Below, piece after piece: positions 43,790 through 56,774 of a DNA stretch of 64,000 bases. This DNA is from Trileptium ribeirensis (Eukaryota; Nematoda; Enoplea; Enoplida; Thoracostomopsidae), in assembly GCA_030248225.1 (NCBI GenBank), contig JASANE010016307.1, positions 28,209-92,208 of the forward strand, given 5' to 3'. The position numbers and the translations under genes are program-made. The notes beneath the pieces were generated by a model. That model worked only from the letters and a program-made list of their open reading frames with translations, made no database searches and had not been told where the DNA came from. The stretch's first letter is position 1. The number at the start of each line of letters is the position of its first letter.

Positions 43790-45620
43790 ATAATTTCAAT
43801 TTTGATAGCAGAACCCTTCTATGTCGCTTAAAATTTATGACGCTATATCTAAGTACCACAGGTGGGATTAAATTTCGAGATCTGAATAATGACAACGGAA
43901 TTATAACATTTCGTCAATAATTGTGAGTCTTAGATAGAAATCTAGGTTTTCTGAGCATGAATGTTCTAGTTCGTTCGCTACATGATTTACAGTTGAAAAA
44001 ACTAGTCTTCATGAAAATTAATTTCAATTATGAGTCATCTTTGTATGGTCGCAATAAACAGTTCGCTCAAGTCTTAGCGTTTGATGTTTGAAGCCCTGTG
44101 TACACTGTTACTCTTAGTACCGACTATTTTTGAAAGCAATATGTCTTATGACATATAACTGAATGTAAGGGAATGTTATCTTAACATTTTGAATTTAGGA
44201 AATTAGTCTTTTATATGTAAAAAATGACCCCTTCACTAAAGCGTGAAAATCTATGGGAAGTATTTCCTAAGACAAATTACTAATTAAGGCTATTTTTACT
44301 TTACGACTGTTATTCCCTACTTACGAAGGAAATTTTTTCTTACTATACTGATAAAAATAATTTCTTTTGCTATATTAGTAGAGATAAATTTCCTACACAT
44401 TGATGGAAATTATTTTTTCAATACATAGATAATAAAGGAATGTTTTCCAAACTAATATTAGAGAAGAGAAATTTTGCAAATATTGGCCGCTACATTTCTG
44501 TGCGATTAACACTTTTTAAGATAATTGGGATATTCAATAAAACTGTCCTCAATTCCAATAGAACCAAAACTTAGTGCCTTTTAATATACATAACTAGAAT
44601 AAATCTGCAAGAGGGTTGACTTTGTCTATTCTAAATCCTAAAAATACCATTAATGCTGAAAAATAACAGCGATTACGTATATGATAAACACTATTTACTA
44701 CTTATCAATCATGGAAACTATTAAATAAGATAGAATTACGAATATACATCACAGTGCTATGAGCTGGAGAAAACATGCTGCTTTTAGCATAAACAAAGAA
44801 ACGATAATGCAATGCGTCAAGTTTGATTCAGACTGAGACAAAGTTTGACTCAAATCGAGTTAAAGTAAAATTCAAGTTTACAATTAAAAAAGACACGCTC
44901 GATAGGCAAAATTTATCTCAATGTTTTGCTGTGATTAAAAAATCTTTTGGGTTTTAATAATCACGTAAATGAGTCAATATGTGCAACATATTTGTCATTA
45001 CATCATAGTTTGTGTATAATAAATTCTGACTGCACATTTAAAGTTATTTATTTTTAGTCTTCCGATCTATCAATTGTCATGCAACCGGCCTTCGAAGGTG
45101 ACACCCGGCTTGTGCAAAATGTTTATGCTTAACAACCCATTGTAGAATACTTAAATTCCCTATTTCTATAGGTGTTTCAATATTAAAAAAAAACTTTTGA
45201 CAAACCCTTGTATTTTGCATATGTCTGGTGGCCCATGCCACCTTTAGGGACCGGACTTATGTCTTATTTTTATGTTGGAAATACCATAATATAAAAGTTG
45301 TATTTTGTAGAATCGGGCATGAGTTCGCAATTTTTTGTTACCTATTTGCTCGGATTCCCCCAAAATTCTACAGCTTAAAGTTTTGTAGCTAGTTGCTAAT
45401 TTAGTTATTACGTTCTCGTAATAATTTCTATATTTTTGCAATGAAACATATTAAAGTTGTCAGTACGCGGTACTTGACTTATTGCTATAAGTGAGACAGT
45501 TACCCGTGACCGATAGCTCTAGCTTATATAATTAATAAAAATTTGTTATTCTCCTTACAAGGAAAATTCTTGTATCCGAATTAAAATCCCTGGCGTTCAA
45601 AACGTAAACCTGGACTTCAT
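43790..45620. other. Unassigned AT-rich DNA
   Basis: Contains the 44150-44700 relative of the AGGAAA/TTTCCT-rich segment at 41.4 kb. Otherwise nothing recognisable. Confidence 0.4.
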
Positions 45621-45623
45621 GTG

Positions 45624-45952
45624 ATGCGTCGTTCACAGAGAAATGTCTGCGCTTACTCGACATCGTCAGCATATACACACGTGTGTATAAAAACGATACA
45701 TTCGATAGTATGTAACAACCTTTGTGAATTGTTATGCAAATCGGGTTCTGCGTAACAACATTCGTACGTTAGCAATGTCGTTACATACAAGCGCTTATAA
45801 TTAACAGCGTACGAATGTTGTTACGTAGAACCTGATTTGCGTAACAACTCACGAAAGCTGTTACATAGTATCGATTGTATCGTTTTAATACACACGTGTG
45901 TATATGCTGACGATGTCGAGTAAGCGCACACATTTCTCTGTGAACGACGCAT
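45624..45952. mobile_element. Foldback MITE, ~150-bp inverted arms
   Basis: The left arm starts ATGCGTCGTTCACAGAGAAA and the right arm is its reverse complement ending TTTCTCTGTGAACGACGCAT. Over the outer ~150 bases the arms agree at about nine of ten positions by eye, including TACTCGACATCGTCAGCATA and TACACACGTGTGTAT. The loop is ~25 bases around 45785-45810. The word TCATGTG flanks both sides (one base from the left end, four from the right), possibly a decayed target duplication. No coding capacity. Confidence 0.85.
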
Positions 45953-45954
45953 GA

Positions 45955-46485
45955 ATCATGTGTACTAACAACAATTTTTGCTTTTAGCTTCCCATTTAAA
46001 TGTCAAGCTTTCCACTTAAAATGTCCACATGCTGGGTACTTCTATTTCACTTATCTTATTTTTGGATAAGCTATGTATATTTCTTGAGTTCAGGAAATAA
46101 CGGAAAATAAAGGCAAGGTAAAAGTCAAAATACCTAGTACCCTTGTACCCGGGTACACAACGTAATCCCCGGGTATTCGACTTGTCTGATATGCGACGTC
46201 GGGTATAGAGGTACCTGGGTAGTAGTGCCCATGCATTGGATACTTCTCACTACTATCATCTGGCAAAACAAGATTTGCAAGCTTTTATCATAACCAATCA
46301 AACGAGAATTCCATGCTTTTTTGCTGTATTGCAAATGATTTATTTTAAAATCCGCTTTATCAAAAGCGTTTTATTTGCTCATTGATTGATATTTCACAAT
46401 TAAAAACGCTTAGGAACTGATATCTCTCCGAAATATTAATTTGTTCACAAAAATAATTCTTGTAAATATTATATAAAATCCTCTG
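45955..46485. other. Unassigned DNA with small palindromes
   Basis: 46130-46225 contains GTACCCGGGTAC and related CCGGGTA words (46145, 46171, 46197, 46210), a small degenerate inverted cluster. No gene. Confidence 0.35.
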
Positions 46486-46489
46486 TTAG

Positions 46490-48957
46490 TACATGACAAG
46501 AGAATCGAGGCGCATGGAAAGTAATATAAAGATGAAATCGAACATCTAAATTGGCGTCTTTTTTGCACCGTAGTCGGATTCATATTACATGACATTTCAC
46601 ACATGTGATCGGAAGTCTGATATTGAGTACATGACAAGTGAATCGTGGCGCATGGAAAGTAATATAAAGATGAAATCGAACATCTAAATTGGCGTCTTTT
46701 TTGCACCGTAGTCGGATTCATATTACATGACATTTCACACATGTGATCGGAAGTCTGATATTGAGTACATGACAAGTGAATCGTGGCGCATGGAAAGTAA
46801 TATAAAGCTGAAATCGAACGTCTAAATTGGCGTCTTTTTTGCACCGTAGTCGGATTCATATTACATGACATTTCACACATGTGGTCGGAAGTCTGATATT
46901 GAGTACATGACAAGTGAATCGTGGCGCATGGAAAGTAATATAAAGATGAAATCGAACATCTAAATTGGCGTCTTTTTTGCACCGTAGTCGGATTCATATT
47001 ACATGACATTTCACACATGTGATCGGAAGTCTGATATTGAGTACATGACAAGTGAATCGTGGCGCATGGAAAGTAATATAAAGCTGAAATCGAACGTCTA
47101 AATTGGCGTCGTTTTTGCACCGTAGTCGGATTCATATTACATGACATTTCACACATGTGGTCGGAAGTCTGATATTGAGTACATGACAAGTGAATCGTGG
47201 CGCATGGAAAGTAATATAAAGATGAAATCGAACATCTAAATTGGCGTCTTTTTTGCACCGTAGTCGGATTCATATTACATGACATTTCACACATGTGATC
47301 GGAAGTCTGATATTGAGTACATGACAAGTGAATCGTGGCGCATGGAAAGTAATATAAAGATGAAATCGAACATCTAAATTGGCGTCTTTTTTGCACCGTA
47401 ATCGGATTCAGATTACATAGTCATTTCACACATGTGATCGGAAGTCTGATATTGAGTACATGACAAGTGAATCGTGGCGCATGGAAAGTAATATAAAGCT
47501 GAAATCGAACATCTAAATTGGCGTCTTTTTTGCACCGTAGTCGGATTCATATTACATGACATTTCACACATGTGATCGGAAGTCTGATATTGAGTACATG
47601 ACAAGTGAATCGTGGCGCATGGAAAGTAATATAAAGATGAAATCGAACATCTAAATTGGCGTCTTTTTTGCACCGTAGTCGGATTCATATTACATGACAT
47701 TTCACAAATGTGATCGGAAGTCTGATATTGAGTACATGACAAGTGAATCGTGGCGCATGGAAAGTAATATAAAGATGAAATAGAACATCTAAATTGGCGT
47801 TTTTTTGCACCGTAGTCGGATTCATATTACATGACATTTCACATATGTGATCGGAATGTACTATTGAAGTACATGACAAGTGAATCGTGGCGCATGGAAA
47901 GTAATATAAAGCTGAAATCGAACATCTAAATTGGCGTCTTTTTTGCACCGTAGTCGGATTCATATTACATGCCATTTGACACATGTGATCGGAAGTCTGA
48001 TATTGAGTACATGACAAGTGAATCGTGGCGCATGGAAAGTAATATAAAGATGAAATCGAACATCTAAATTGGCGACTTTTTTGCACCGTAGTGGGATTCA
48101 TATTACATGACATTTCGCACATGTGATCGGAAGTCTGATATTGAGTACATGACAAGTGAATCGTGGCGCATGGAAAGTAATATTAACCTGAAATCGAACA
48201 TCTAATTTGGCATCGTTTTTGCACCGTAGTCGGATTCATATTACATGACATTTGACACATGTGATCGGAAGTCTGATATTGAGTACATGACAAGTGAATC
48301 GTGGCGCATGGAAAGTAATATAAAGATGAAATCGAACATCTAAATTGGCGTTTTTTTGCGCCGCGTAATTCGGATTAGTATAGTGACGTTAGCCGTGTGT
48401 GATCGGAAGTCTGATATTGAGTACATGACAAGTGAATCGTGGCGCATGGAAAGTAATATAAAGATGAAATAGAACATCTAAATTGGCGTTTTTTTGCACC
48501 GTAGTCGGATTCATATTACATGACATTTCACATATGTGATCGGATGTCTGATATTGAGTACATGACAAGTGAATCGTGGCGCATGGAAAGTAATATAAAG
48601 CTGAAATCGAACATCTAAATTGGCGTCTTTTTTGCACCGTAGTCGGATTCATATTACATGACATTTCACACATGTGATCGGAAGTCTGATATTGAGTACA
48701 TGACAAGTGAATCGTGGCGCATGGAAAGTAATATAAAGATGAAATCGAACATCTAAATTGGCGACTTTTTTGCACCGTAGTGGGATTCATATTACATGAC
48801 ATTTCACACATGTGATCGGAAGTCTGATATTGAGTACATGACAAGTGAATCGTGGCGCATGGAAAGTAATATTAACCTGAAATCGAACATCTAATTTGGC
48901 ATCGTTTTTGCACCGTAGTCGGATTAATATTACATGACATTTCACACATGTGATAGC
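46490..48957. repeat. Satellite array, 138-bp unit, about 18 copies
   Basis: Unit blocks: GAGTACATGACAAGTGAATC, GTGGCGCATGGAAAGTAATA, AAATCGAACATCTAAATTGG, CGTCTTTTTTGCACCGTAGT, CGGATTCATATTACATGACA, TTTCACACATGTGATCGGAA, GTCTGATATT. Most copies differ by under 3 per cent. Two variants (AAAGATG and AAAGCTG) alternate in the left part. A block near 47745-48260 is repeated 689 bp further on (48435-48950), a five-unit higher-order repeat. The unit is divisible by three, so the minus strand stays open for up to 328 codons with a 46-residue repeat. I regard this as accidental. Confidence 0.95.
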
Positions 48958-49109
48958 TAAAAATGTGAGATATGTTACGTTAATTATTCTGTTAACCTGT
49001 TTATTCTAACAGGTAGATGCTTATTTTGCAACACGATGACCACAAGCGTTTTTAATCAAATACATCCAAATCAGTGCATTTTAATCATCTATCCGTTGAA
49101 GATAGAGTG

Positions 49110-50170
49110 CTGGGAAATAATTGGTCCTAGGGGGAGGGGGTCGTACGATTTTGAAGAAGTTACCAGGGCGCCCCAAAGACCAATCCATTATTCCAGTCGA
49201 AAACACATACATGGACCGACTTTTCGAGTAACGTTCCATAAGAGAGCTCCTCCGATATGGCCCCTTTCAGGCAAACACGATTTGTGGTTTGCCTTTGTAT
49301 ACCTTCTGAGTCGATGCCACACAAGAAACAAGCAGGAGGGTTTACATCAGGAGAACGAGTAGGTCACTCGTCAGGGCCTCGGTGCTCCAATAAACGATCA
49401 GGGAAGTGTCCAACCAACGGCCCACAGCCATTGCAAAATGAGGAGTTGCGCCATCCTGCATAGAGTAAAGCCTGTTAATATTTGATATATAACTATTGCA
49501 TATTAGGGTATAATTAATTTCGCAGCATCATTAGATAGTTGTATGTATTTACAGTACCATCGAAAAACAACGGCCCAAAAATGCACCAGACCACATTCCG
49601 ACACATACTGTCAGACCAAATGCATTCATATAGTGTTCGACAGATTTATGAGGGTTTTCTGCATGCCATTAAGCACAATTGTGCCAGTCACGTGACTGTT
49701 CAGTTTAAAATTACTTTCATCGGACCAAATGACTTCGTCAGATAAGTCCAGATCATCGTCAATACACAGTAGCTATTTTTCACAAAATTTAACCCTGCGA
49801 CCATAATCATCCCATTCGGTCGGTTTTAAAGTTTTGATATCCAGATTTTTAAGAATTCGAAAAACATTCGGTTTGCTGATTCCAGTTTCAACGGAACAAC
49901 GACGAGTTGACTTTGTCAGATATTATTAGAATGACATGAAATATCAGCTATGGCAGTATTACCATATGTCGTCGGTAGTCTTTTTATTCGGGGCAACTCA
50001 GCTACGGAACATGTTAGATCAAACCTTTTATTAATTGAACCAACATGGGCAATTTAAGTTACGGGGGCTGCTAAGACGAATGCCGGAACTGTAGTCGCAC
50101 AACTTCATGGCAATTTTGGTTAACTGAATACGATATTACTGCAGTTATTCCATAAGCCAAATTAAGTCGA
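49110..50170 (-). pseudogene. Mariner/IS630-family transposase relic, near full length but broken
   Basis: Minus strand, N to C: a poorly preserved N-terminal HTH (VRLQFRHSS near 50090); second HTH with STRRCSVETGISKPNVFRIL; RRVKFCEK; first catalytic Asp in EVIWSDESNFKLNSHVTGT; a middle part in LNGMQKTLINL and CGLVHFWAVVF; second Asp region MQDGATPHFAMAVGRWLD, the family's QDGAPPHF hallmark; and TRSPDVNPPACFLCG corresponding to WPPRSPDLTPLDFFLWG. Several stops and frameshifts (about 49780, 49600, 49470 and 49350). The element's ends were not identified. It would have moved by cut-and-paste at TA sites. Confidence 0.85.
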
Positions 50171-50659
50171 GTATCAGGCATTCTCTTATAAGTAGATATT
50201 TAAATGTTCGTTTTTACTCTTGAAAGTATAGCATATTATGTCATTCTCAGCAACAGTTTCAAGTTGGGGCGTTACTTATATATAAATATGTATATTCCGC
50301 CATGAAATTATCCCATTACTTGTGTTTTTACTCGGTGGTAAATATATAAATGGCCGTGAAACTGCTCACGAGTCCTGGTAAAAGGATATTTTATTCTTGT
50401 TACAATCGTGTTACAATATTCTAAAAATATAACAATTATAATTATTTGCTTCAAATGATAACCTGATCAACTTCGTCTTGAGCTCTGTATTTTTGACCAA
50501 TTCTGTAAAGTTTCAACCATTTTCGATAAATTTGATTATACCTACCCCGGTTCGTATCTACTAACCTAATTTTGTAACAATAATATTTTTCATAAAACAC
50601 TATTAACAAGAAGAAAAATGTGTAAATACACATCATCGTGGGGCTACTGTGTCGTGTTC

Positions 50660-50936
50660 AACTTAGGCAGGTTTCGAACATATTTAGGAAGGCAGGTTCC
50701 AAATTTTGGTAGGTAGGTTCCGAATTTAAGAAGGTAGGTTCCAAATTTAGGTAGGTAGGTTCCGAATTTAAGAAGGTAGGTTCCAAATTTAGGTAGGTTC
50801 CGAATTTAGGAAGGTAGGTTCCAAATTTAGGTGGTAGGTTCCGAATTTAAGCAGGTAGGTTCAAAATTTAGGTAGGTAGGTTCCGAATTTAGGAAGGTAG
50901 GTTCCAAATTTAGGTAGGTAGGTTCCGAATTTAGGT
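50660..50936. repeat. Minisatellite, ~23-bp unit, about 12 copies
   Basis: Repeating AGGTAGGTTCC followed by GAATTTA or AAATTTA and a GG/AGGA spacer. Units with GAATTT and AAATTT alternate, giving a ~46-bp double unit. No coding content. Confidence 0.9.
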
Positions 50937-50939
50937 CCA

Positions 50940-51165
50940 TAAGAAGTTCTTCGTTTTGTTACGAAATGTTAGTACATAATAGTGCGATTAAAGCTATTTG
51001 GCCCCTGTGGAAAAGGATTCCTTCTTAACAGGACCTCGTCTATATATTCCGACGTTTAAACTTAAAAGAAATAATTTTACTTTATTGCAACTTCATTCAA
51101 AACCCCATATTACAGATAAGGTAAGATGCTACGAGATGGAAATTCTTAAAATGACTACAGTTGAA
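50940..51165. other. Short unassigned spacer between two arrays
   Basis: AT-rich, no gene or repeat seen. Confidence 0.4.
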
Positions 51166-51169
51166 AAAA

Positions 51170-52722
51170 TACTATAAATAGCTAAGATATAGTAATTTGC
51201 GTTGAGTAAGGATTACTACGCTCATGTGAATCCAGTGAATTGTTGATTATGACGGAAATATATAGCAATCTGCGTTGAGTAAGGATTGCTACGTTCATGT
51301 GAATCCAGAGACTTGTTGATTATGACGGAAAGATATAGCAATTTGCGTTGAGTAAGGATTGCTACGTTCATGTGAATCCAGAGACTTGTTGATTATTACC
51401 GAAAGATATAGCAATTTGCGTTGAGTAAGGATTGCTACGTTCATGTGAATCCAGAGACTTGTTGATTATGACGGAAAGATATAGCAGTTTGCGTTGAGTA
51501 AGGATTGCTACGTTCATGTGAATCCAGAGACTTGTTGATTATTACGGAAAGATATAGCAATTTGCGTTGAGTAAGGATTGCTACGTTCATGTGAATCCAG
51601 AGACTTGTTGATTATGACGGAAAGATATAGAAATTTCCGTTGAGTAAGGATTGCTCCGTTCATGTGAATCTAGAGACGTGTTGATTATGACGGAAAGATA
51701 TAGCAAGTTGCGTTGAGTAAGGATTACTACGCTCATGTGAATCCAGTGACTTGTTGATTATGACGGAAATATATAGCAATCTGCGTTGAGTAAGGATTGC
51801 TACGTTCATGTGAATCCAGAGACTTGTTGATTATGACGGAAATATATAGCAATTTGCGTTGAGTAAGGATTGCTCCGTTCATGTGAATCTAGAGACGTGT
51901 TGATTATGACGGAAAGATATAGCAAGTTGCGTTGAGTAAGGATTGCTACGTTCATGTTAATCCAGAGACTTGTTGATTATGACGGAAAGATATAGCAATT
52001 TGCGTTGAGTAAGGATTGCTAGGTTCATGTGAATCCAGAGACTTGTTGATTATGACGGAAAGATATAGCAATTTGCATTGAGTAAGGATTGCTGCGTTCA
52101 TGTGAATCCAGAGACTTGTTGATTATGACGGAAAGATATAGCAATATGCGTTGAGTAAGGATTGCTACGTTCATGTGAATCCAGAGACTTGTTGATTATG
52201 ACGGAAAGATATAGCAATTTGCGTTGAGTAAGGATTGCTACGTTCTTGTGAATCCAGAGACTTGTTGATTATTACCGAAAGATATAGCAATTTGCGTTGA
52301 GTAAGGATTGCTACGTTCATGTGAATCCAGAGACTTGTTGATTATGACGGAAAGATATAGCAGTTTGCGTTGAGTAAGGATTGCTACGTTCATGTGAATC
52401 CAGAGACTTGTTGATTATTACGGAAAGATATAGCAATTTGCGTTGAGTAAGGATTGCTGCGTTCATGTGAATCCAGAGACTTGTTGATTATGACGGAAAG
52501 ATATAGCAATTTGCGTTGAGTAAGGATTGCTACGTTCATGTGAATCCAGAGACTTGTTGATTATGACGGAAAGATATAGCAATTTGCATTGAGTAAGGAT
52601 TGCTGCGTTCATGTGAATCCAGAGACTTGTTGATTATGACGGAAAGATATAGCAATATGCGTTGAGTAAGGATTGCTACGTTAATGTGAATCCAGAGACT
52701 TGTTGATTACGACGGAAAGCTA
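51170..52722. repeat. Satellite array, 73-bp unit, about 21 copies
   Basis: Unit: GCGTTGAGTAAGGATTGCTA, CGTTCATGTGAATCCAGAGA, CTTGTTGATTATGACGGAAA, GATATAGCAATTT. Marker positions 51201, 51274 and 51347 fix the 73-bp period. Variants such as GATTATTACCGAAAG (about 51393 and 52265), GCTCCGTTC (about 51653 and 51876) and TAGCAATATGCG recur at intervals, showing block duplication of several units (about 875 bp between matching blocks). The period is not a multiple of three and no long frame runs through. Confidence 0.95.
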
Positions 52723-52724
52723 TA

Positions 52725-53880
52725 AATTCTAGATCTCCAAAATAATGATTCATGTGGTGTCTTTGGTACATTTTAAAATATGGTGGGTCAATCCCATAAT
52801 TGCAGCAACCACAATCTATCATACGAACCCCTTTCTCGGGCGTCGCAATTCCACCTCCCTGGTTTTCTGAACTTGCCGCAATATAATGTGACTAACTAGG
52901 ATATGCCAGTGCCAACGTACGCTTGTCAGGCAGTGTCGTGGGACGGGAAGAAATATTGCAAATGAGAACAATGGAAAGATTCGATCATACAGTGTTCTCA
53001 ATTGGGAAATGGTTAATTCTTACGCCCAGTGAAATTTTTTTATGAACGTTGTTTAATTAGAACTCGATTAAAATAAATGAAAAGAATAAAATATTCACAA
53101 AAGGAATATATAATGGGTATATAGGTAATAAAAACGTTATAATATTAGCCACAGGTGGCCACAGTATTAAGGGCATTGCTTAAAAACTTCTAAAATTCAG
53201 AAAAGGCTGCCCAGATGAAAAATGCGTTGATGTGACACGAAGAACAGGACCAAAGGCTAAAACAGTTCAGGTAGCTGCCGTAAAAATAATAGTTTTGCCG
53301 CCGCAGGCACAACACTTTGCACACACAGCTCACATTAAATATAGCCGATGAATAGAGAATCAATGGCCGGTTTTAACTGCATTGGTTTTATTCTGGTCAA
53401 ACAACAAAAATTTATCAGAGTACAAATAACACGTTCCTATTAATGTCGAAAGCAAGTGACTAACAAAAAGGTAGCTTCGTCGGAAGTGGTATCCGGGATG
53501 AAACGAGACAGCTCCAGGAATATTATTTGGTTCTAGAATATGGGTGTAAAAATATGGATCACATCGTGATTTGTCAAATACAGAATGACGACAACGCGGT
53601 ACGAAAGTGGATTAAGTCTGATTCAAATGAAACGCATCCGACAAAGAAAAACAAGGACTTTTCGGTTCCACTAGAGTGAAAACTTTTGTAATAATTATAT
53701 TTTTTACACAAGGTAAATTTCTATCGAAACATATTGTCAGCAAATGGGAAGTCAACCTATACGCTTGCTAATTTTTGCAACTAATTTTTAAATTTCATGT
53801 GTTTTCAATTCAATGTGTACTTATCCGCTTTACTTATATAAATACCAGCCGTTGGTATATAATTCTATTTTAGTGAGGTG
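52725..53880. other. Unassigned AT-rich DNA
   Basis: No gene is supported. The minus-strand frame 53001-52819 (60 codons) has no motif. Confidence 0.4.
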
Positions 53881-53885
53881 TCTAA

Positions 53886-54337
53886 TGCGGCGTTCATGTT
53901 TTAAAGTCCCCAATGTTTGAAACTTTTGTCCCCCTGTAGTCGCGACCCTACCGTATAATAGCTACTACGTTTTTTCTTGACAGTGTCGTACACACTCTTA
54001 ACTACCAATTTGGCGCGAATTATCTATAACGGACACCGTCTATAGCTAATGCGGTTTATTAGTCAACTGTCCTGTCTAGTTTTTTCTAAATTTACGATAT
54101 TTGTATCTAGCCCATGTGAACATTGCTCAAATATTTCCGAACACTGTCAAGCCAACTGCAGAAGGACACGGTGTGCCTGACACTGTTGAGAAGTTGTAAT
54201 ACGCGTAACTAGCTACCTTTGAAAAATTTATTAAAAACATGGGGGTGTCTAAGATACCCTGTTGTCAACAGTGTGCTGGACACTCTGTGGTGTATATGGG
54301 TTCCAAACGTTGGGGATATTATAAGGTGAACGCCGCA
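53886..54337. mobile_element. MITE with TGCGGCGTTC termini (452 bp)
   Basis: The left end TGCGGCGTTCATGTTTTAAA and the right end GGTGAACGCCGCA are inverted repeats. Similarity continues through TCCCCAATGTTTG on the left against CAAACGTTGGGGA on the right. TAA flanks both sides (53883-53885 and 54338-54340), a possible target duplication. Internal words GACAGTGTCG, AACACTGTC, GACACTGTTG and CAACAGTGTG form further nested inverted repeats. No transposase. Confidence 0.7.
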
Positions 54338-54339
54338 TA

Positions 54340-56770
54340 ATACGTATTGTCGTGTGCAACTAAACCTATTAGTCGCTCCGTAAGAAACATTCGGATTTCT
54401 ACCTTAATTCTTGCCAATTGTATTGCCGTATAAGCGCATATTGCAACATGTTATGGTAGCAGAGTTTGTTGTGTAAGCGTATCAATGCTGAAGCTATGTT
54501 ATTCGCTCACGTACTGGTAAACCCTACTGATTTTAATGCCATTTGACTAAGCTCCTTAATGCTCTTCGAAATTCCAGCAAAATTTGCTTAGATTTGATTT
54601 AAAAACGTTAATCCACCCTGGTTTTTGTCCTTGTACGACCGTTTGATGCAGCGATATTACTTTCATAAGTAAGTCACCAAAAGTCATATCCACTAAGAGG
54701 GGCAAATCGGCCTACTTGCAACTTAGTTTGAAGCGATAATAACAAAAATGGCCTCAAATTAGCCTGAAACATCGCGTTGTTTGACCGCTGCTCGCGAACA
54801 GGTGGAGATATATTCATAATATTTCCATGGGATTCGTATATCTTTAAGCGCACCCATCAGACAAAAATTTAGCGCAATTAGTTGTTGAATTATTAGCGTT
54901 TCAACATAATTCCAAGAATTGCTTATATACAACATAAATATTGTAAACATTAGCTTTGTGATTTATTTTGTAAAGTTTTATTAAATAAATCGAAATTTTT
55001 ATTTTTGGTTTCCAACATTTTATGGTGTATCTTATATTCAGTGCAAGACATATTACAGTCTATGTATAATTCGCACTTGACGTCTCCCCTTGCCTGCAAT
55101 AAAACATAGTAAGCAACAATGGACATCTTTGAGTTCAGGAATTACGGGGTTGAAATATGCATTTTTTTGAATTAATATATTCCTTTACTTTGGGTATAAC
55201 CCAATGGCAATAATATATATAATATATGATACAATATACGGTGTACTAAAATGATATATGTAGTTTCTTTCAAGTACTTATTTTACAGTCTGACCTTCTG
55301 TAACTATTGCCTAAATGGTGAACCGGTGTAGATTTTATGAAATTTTGATCAACAATATCAGAAGGGAGTATTGGTTAAACACAGATTACAATAATATCTA
55401 CAATTAATGCGTCGTGCTAATTTACGCATGACGAAGCAGATAAAATGTTTTTTCTTTGCAATGTTGAATGCATTTTGAAGAAATTCCGATCGCTAGACCT
55501 GGCACTGTTTCTTTTAAACATTAATACGCTGTATTTATATTCGAAAACTTGTCTCCGTTTGTCGCAGAAATTTCGATAAACATTTTTGAACAAAATTCAG
55601 AAATATGCGCATTGTATTAAAAGTTAGAAATTTATATGTTTTTCCTTAAAATTAGGCTGGATTCCTGAGCTTGGGTGTTATAGTCTTTCGTATTCAGCTT
55701 TATTTGACCACTACTCATCTTGAGGTAGGACGTAATTAAGTAATACTGATATGTTGGCCTTGAATGGTAAAACCATAAACTGTTTCCTGCAATGCTTACT
55801 GCAATGAAGGAGAAAACACAGAAGCAATTTATTAACAGCCACAGCAGATGAGTGGAAAACCAATAGGCGTTTATACTAACTGCAAACTTTGTGAAATACA
55901 ACGTGGACGACTGTAGAGTAAAACCCAACAACTCACTCAAAATGAGACTTATATATTAACAGCTTATATATGAGTGTGTAATGTGGTTAATTTGTAAGAA
56001 CTACATACCATATAAACAAGTTCACTGGATTTGTATTATCATTTGAAATTTCTTCAAAATCGTCACATCAGATATCTTATTGTTCGTTCTGTGTGCTTTT
56101 CTCTATGATAAATCTCACTTGCACTATGTCAATTACACGAAATCATAAACTTTGTGCCTTTTCTAAAGATAACAAACTTTTTATAAATTTATATATAAGT
56201 TCAATAAATATTTTATTATATAAATAGCTGTTTTGTTGCTTTAACGTCAGTTAAGTGGGCATGCTTTTTGCTAAATTTCAATTGTGTTCAACTTTTACAA
56301 AAGATACCGATTCTTCCTTTTCTCAAACGGTTTTATTTACTTGTATTATGTATGTGTTTGTGTGGTTTTTGAGTTTTTGCTTTGTGCGTAAATGAAATGA
56401 AACATCAATTGACAATGAATTATTATAGAATTTTTAGATGTTTTCGAAAAAAAAAACACGGTGGTTCAGTTTTATTATTTCGAATTTTTGAACGATGTCA
56501 ACAGTTGTTCGATTAATAACTATTTTCGACGCATTTGAATGTTTAAAATAATAACCAAATAAATAAATAATGACAAGACCTGCAATATACACTTCTATAA
56601 TTGCAAAAAATAGTTTTATTAACCTACTAAAATTAAAATTACACATTTCACACGTTTTGCATACCATTTGAATATTAAACGTATATGTAAAGTTTAAACT
56701 TTGTATCACGTACGAAACTTGTGAAACTCTAAAACGTTCATTTGCTCAAGCTGCAGCTGGACTTACGTTA
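54340..56770. other. Unassigned AT-rich DNA
   Basis: No gene is supported. The minus-strand frames 55940-55632 (102 codons) and 56709-56434 (91 codons) contain hydrophobic stretches (WLLINCFCVFSFIAVSIAG; FFAIIEVYIAGLVIIYLFGY) but are AT-driven, without initiation or splice support. Small membrane peptides cannot be excluded. Confidence 0.3.
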
Positions 56771-56774
56771 CGGT

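Noticed and set aside
46410..47396. 328-codon minus-strand ORF as a repetitive protein gene
   Set aside because: It is the translation of a 138-bp satellite whose period is a multiple of three. Neighbouring units drop the frame through small indels, and there is no start, splice or family support.
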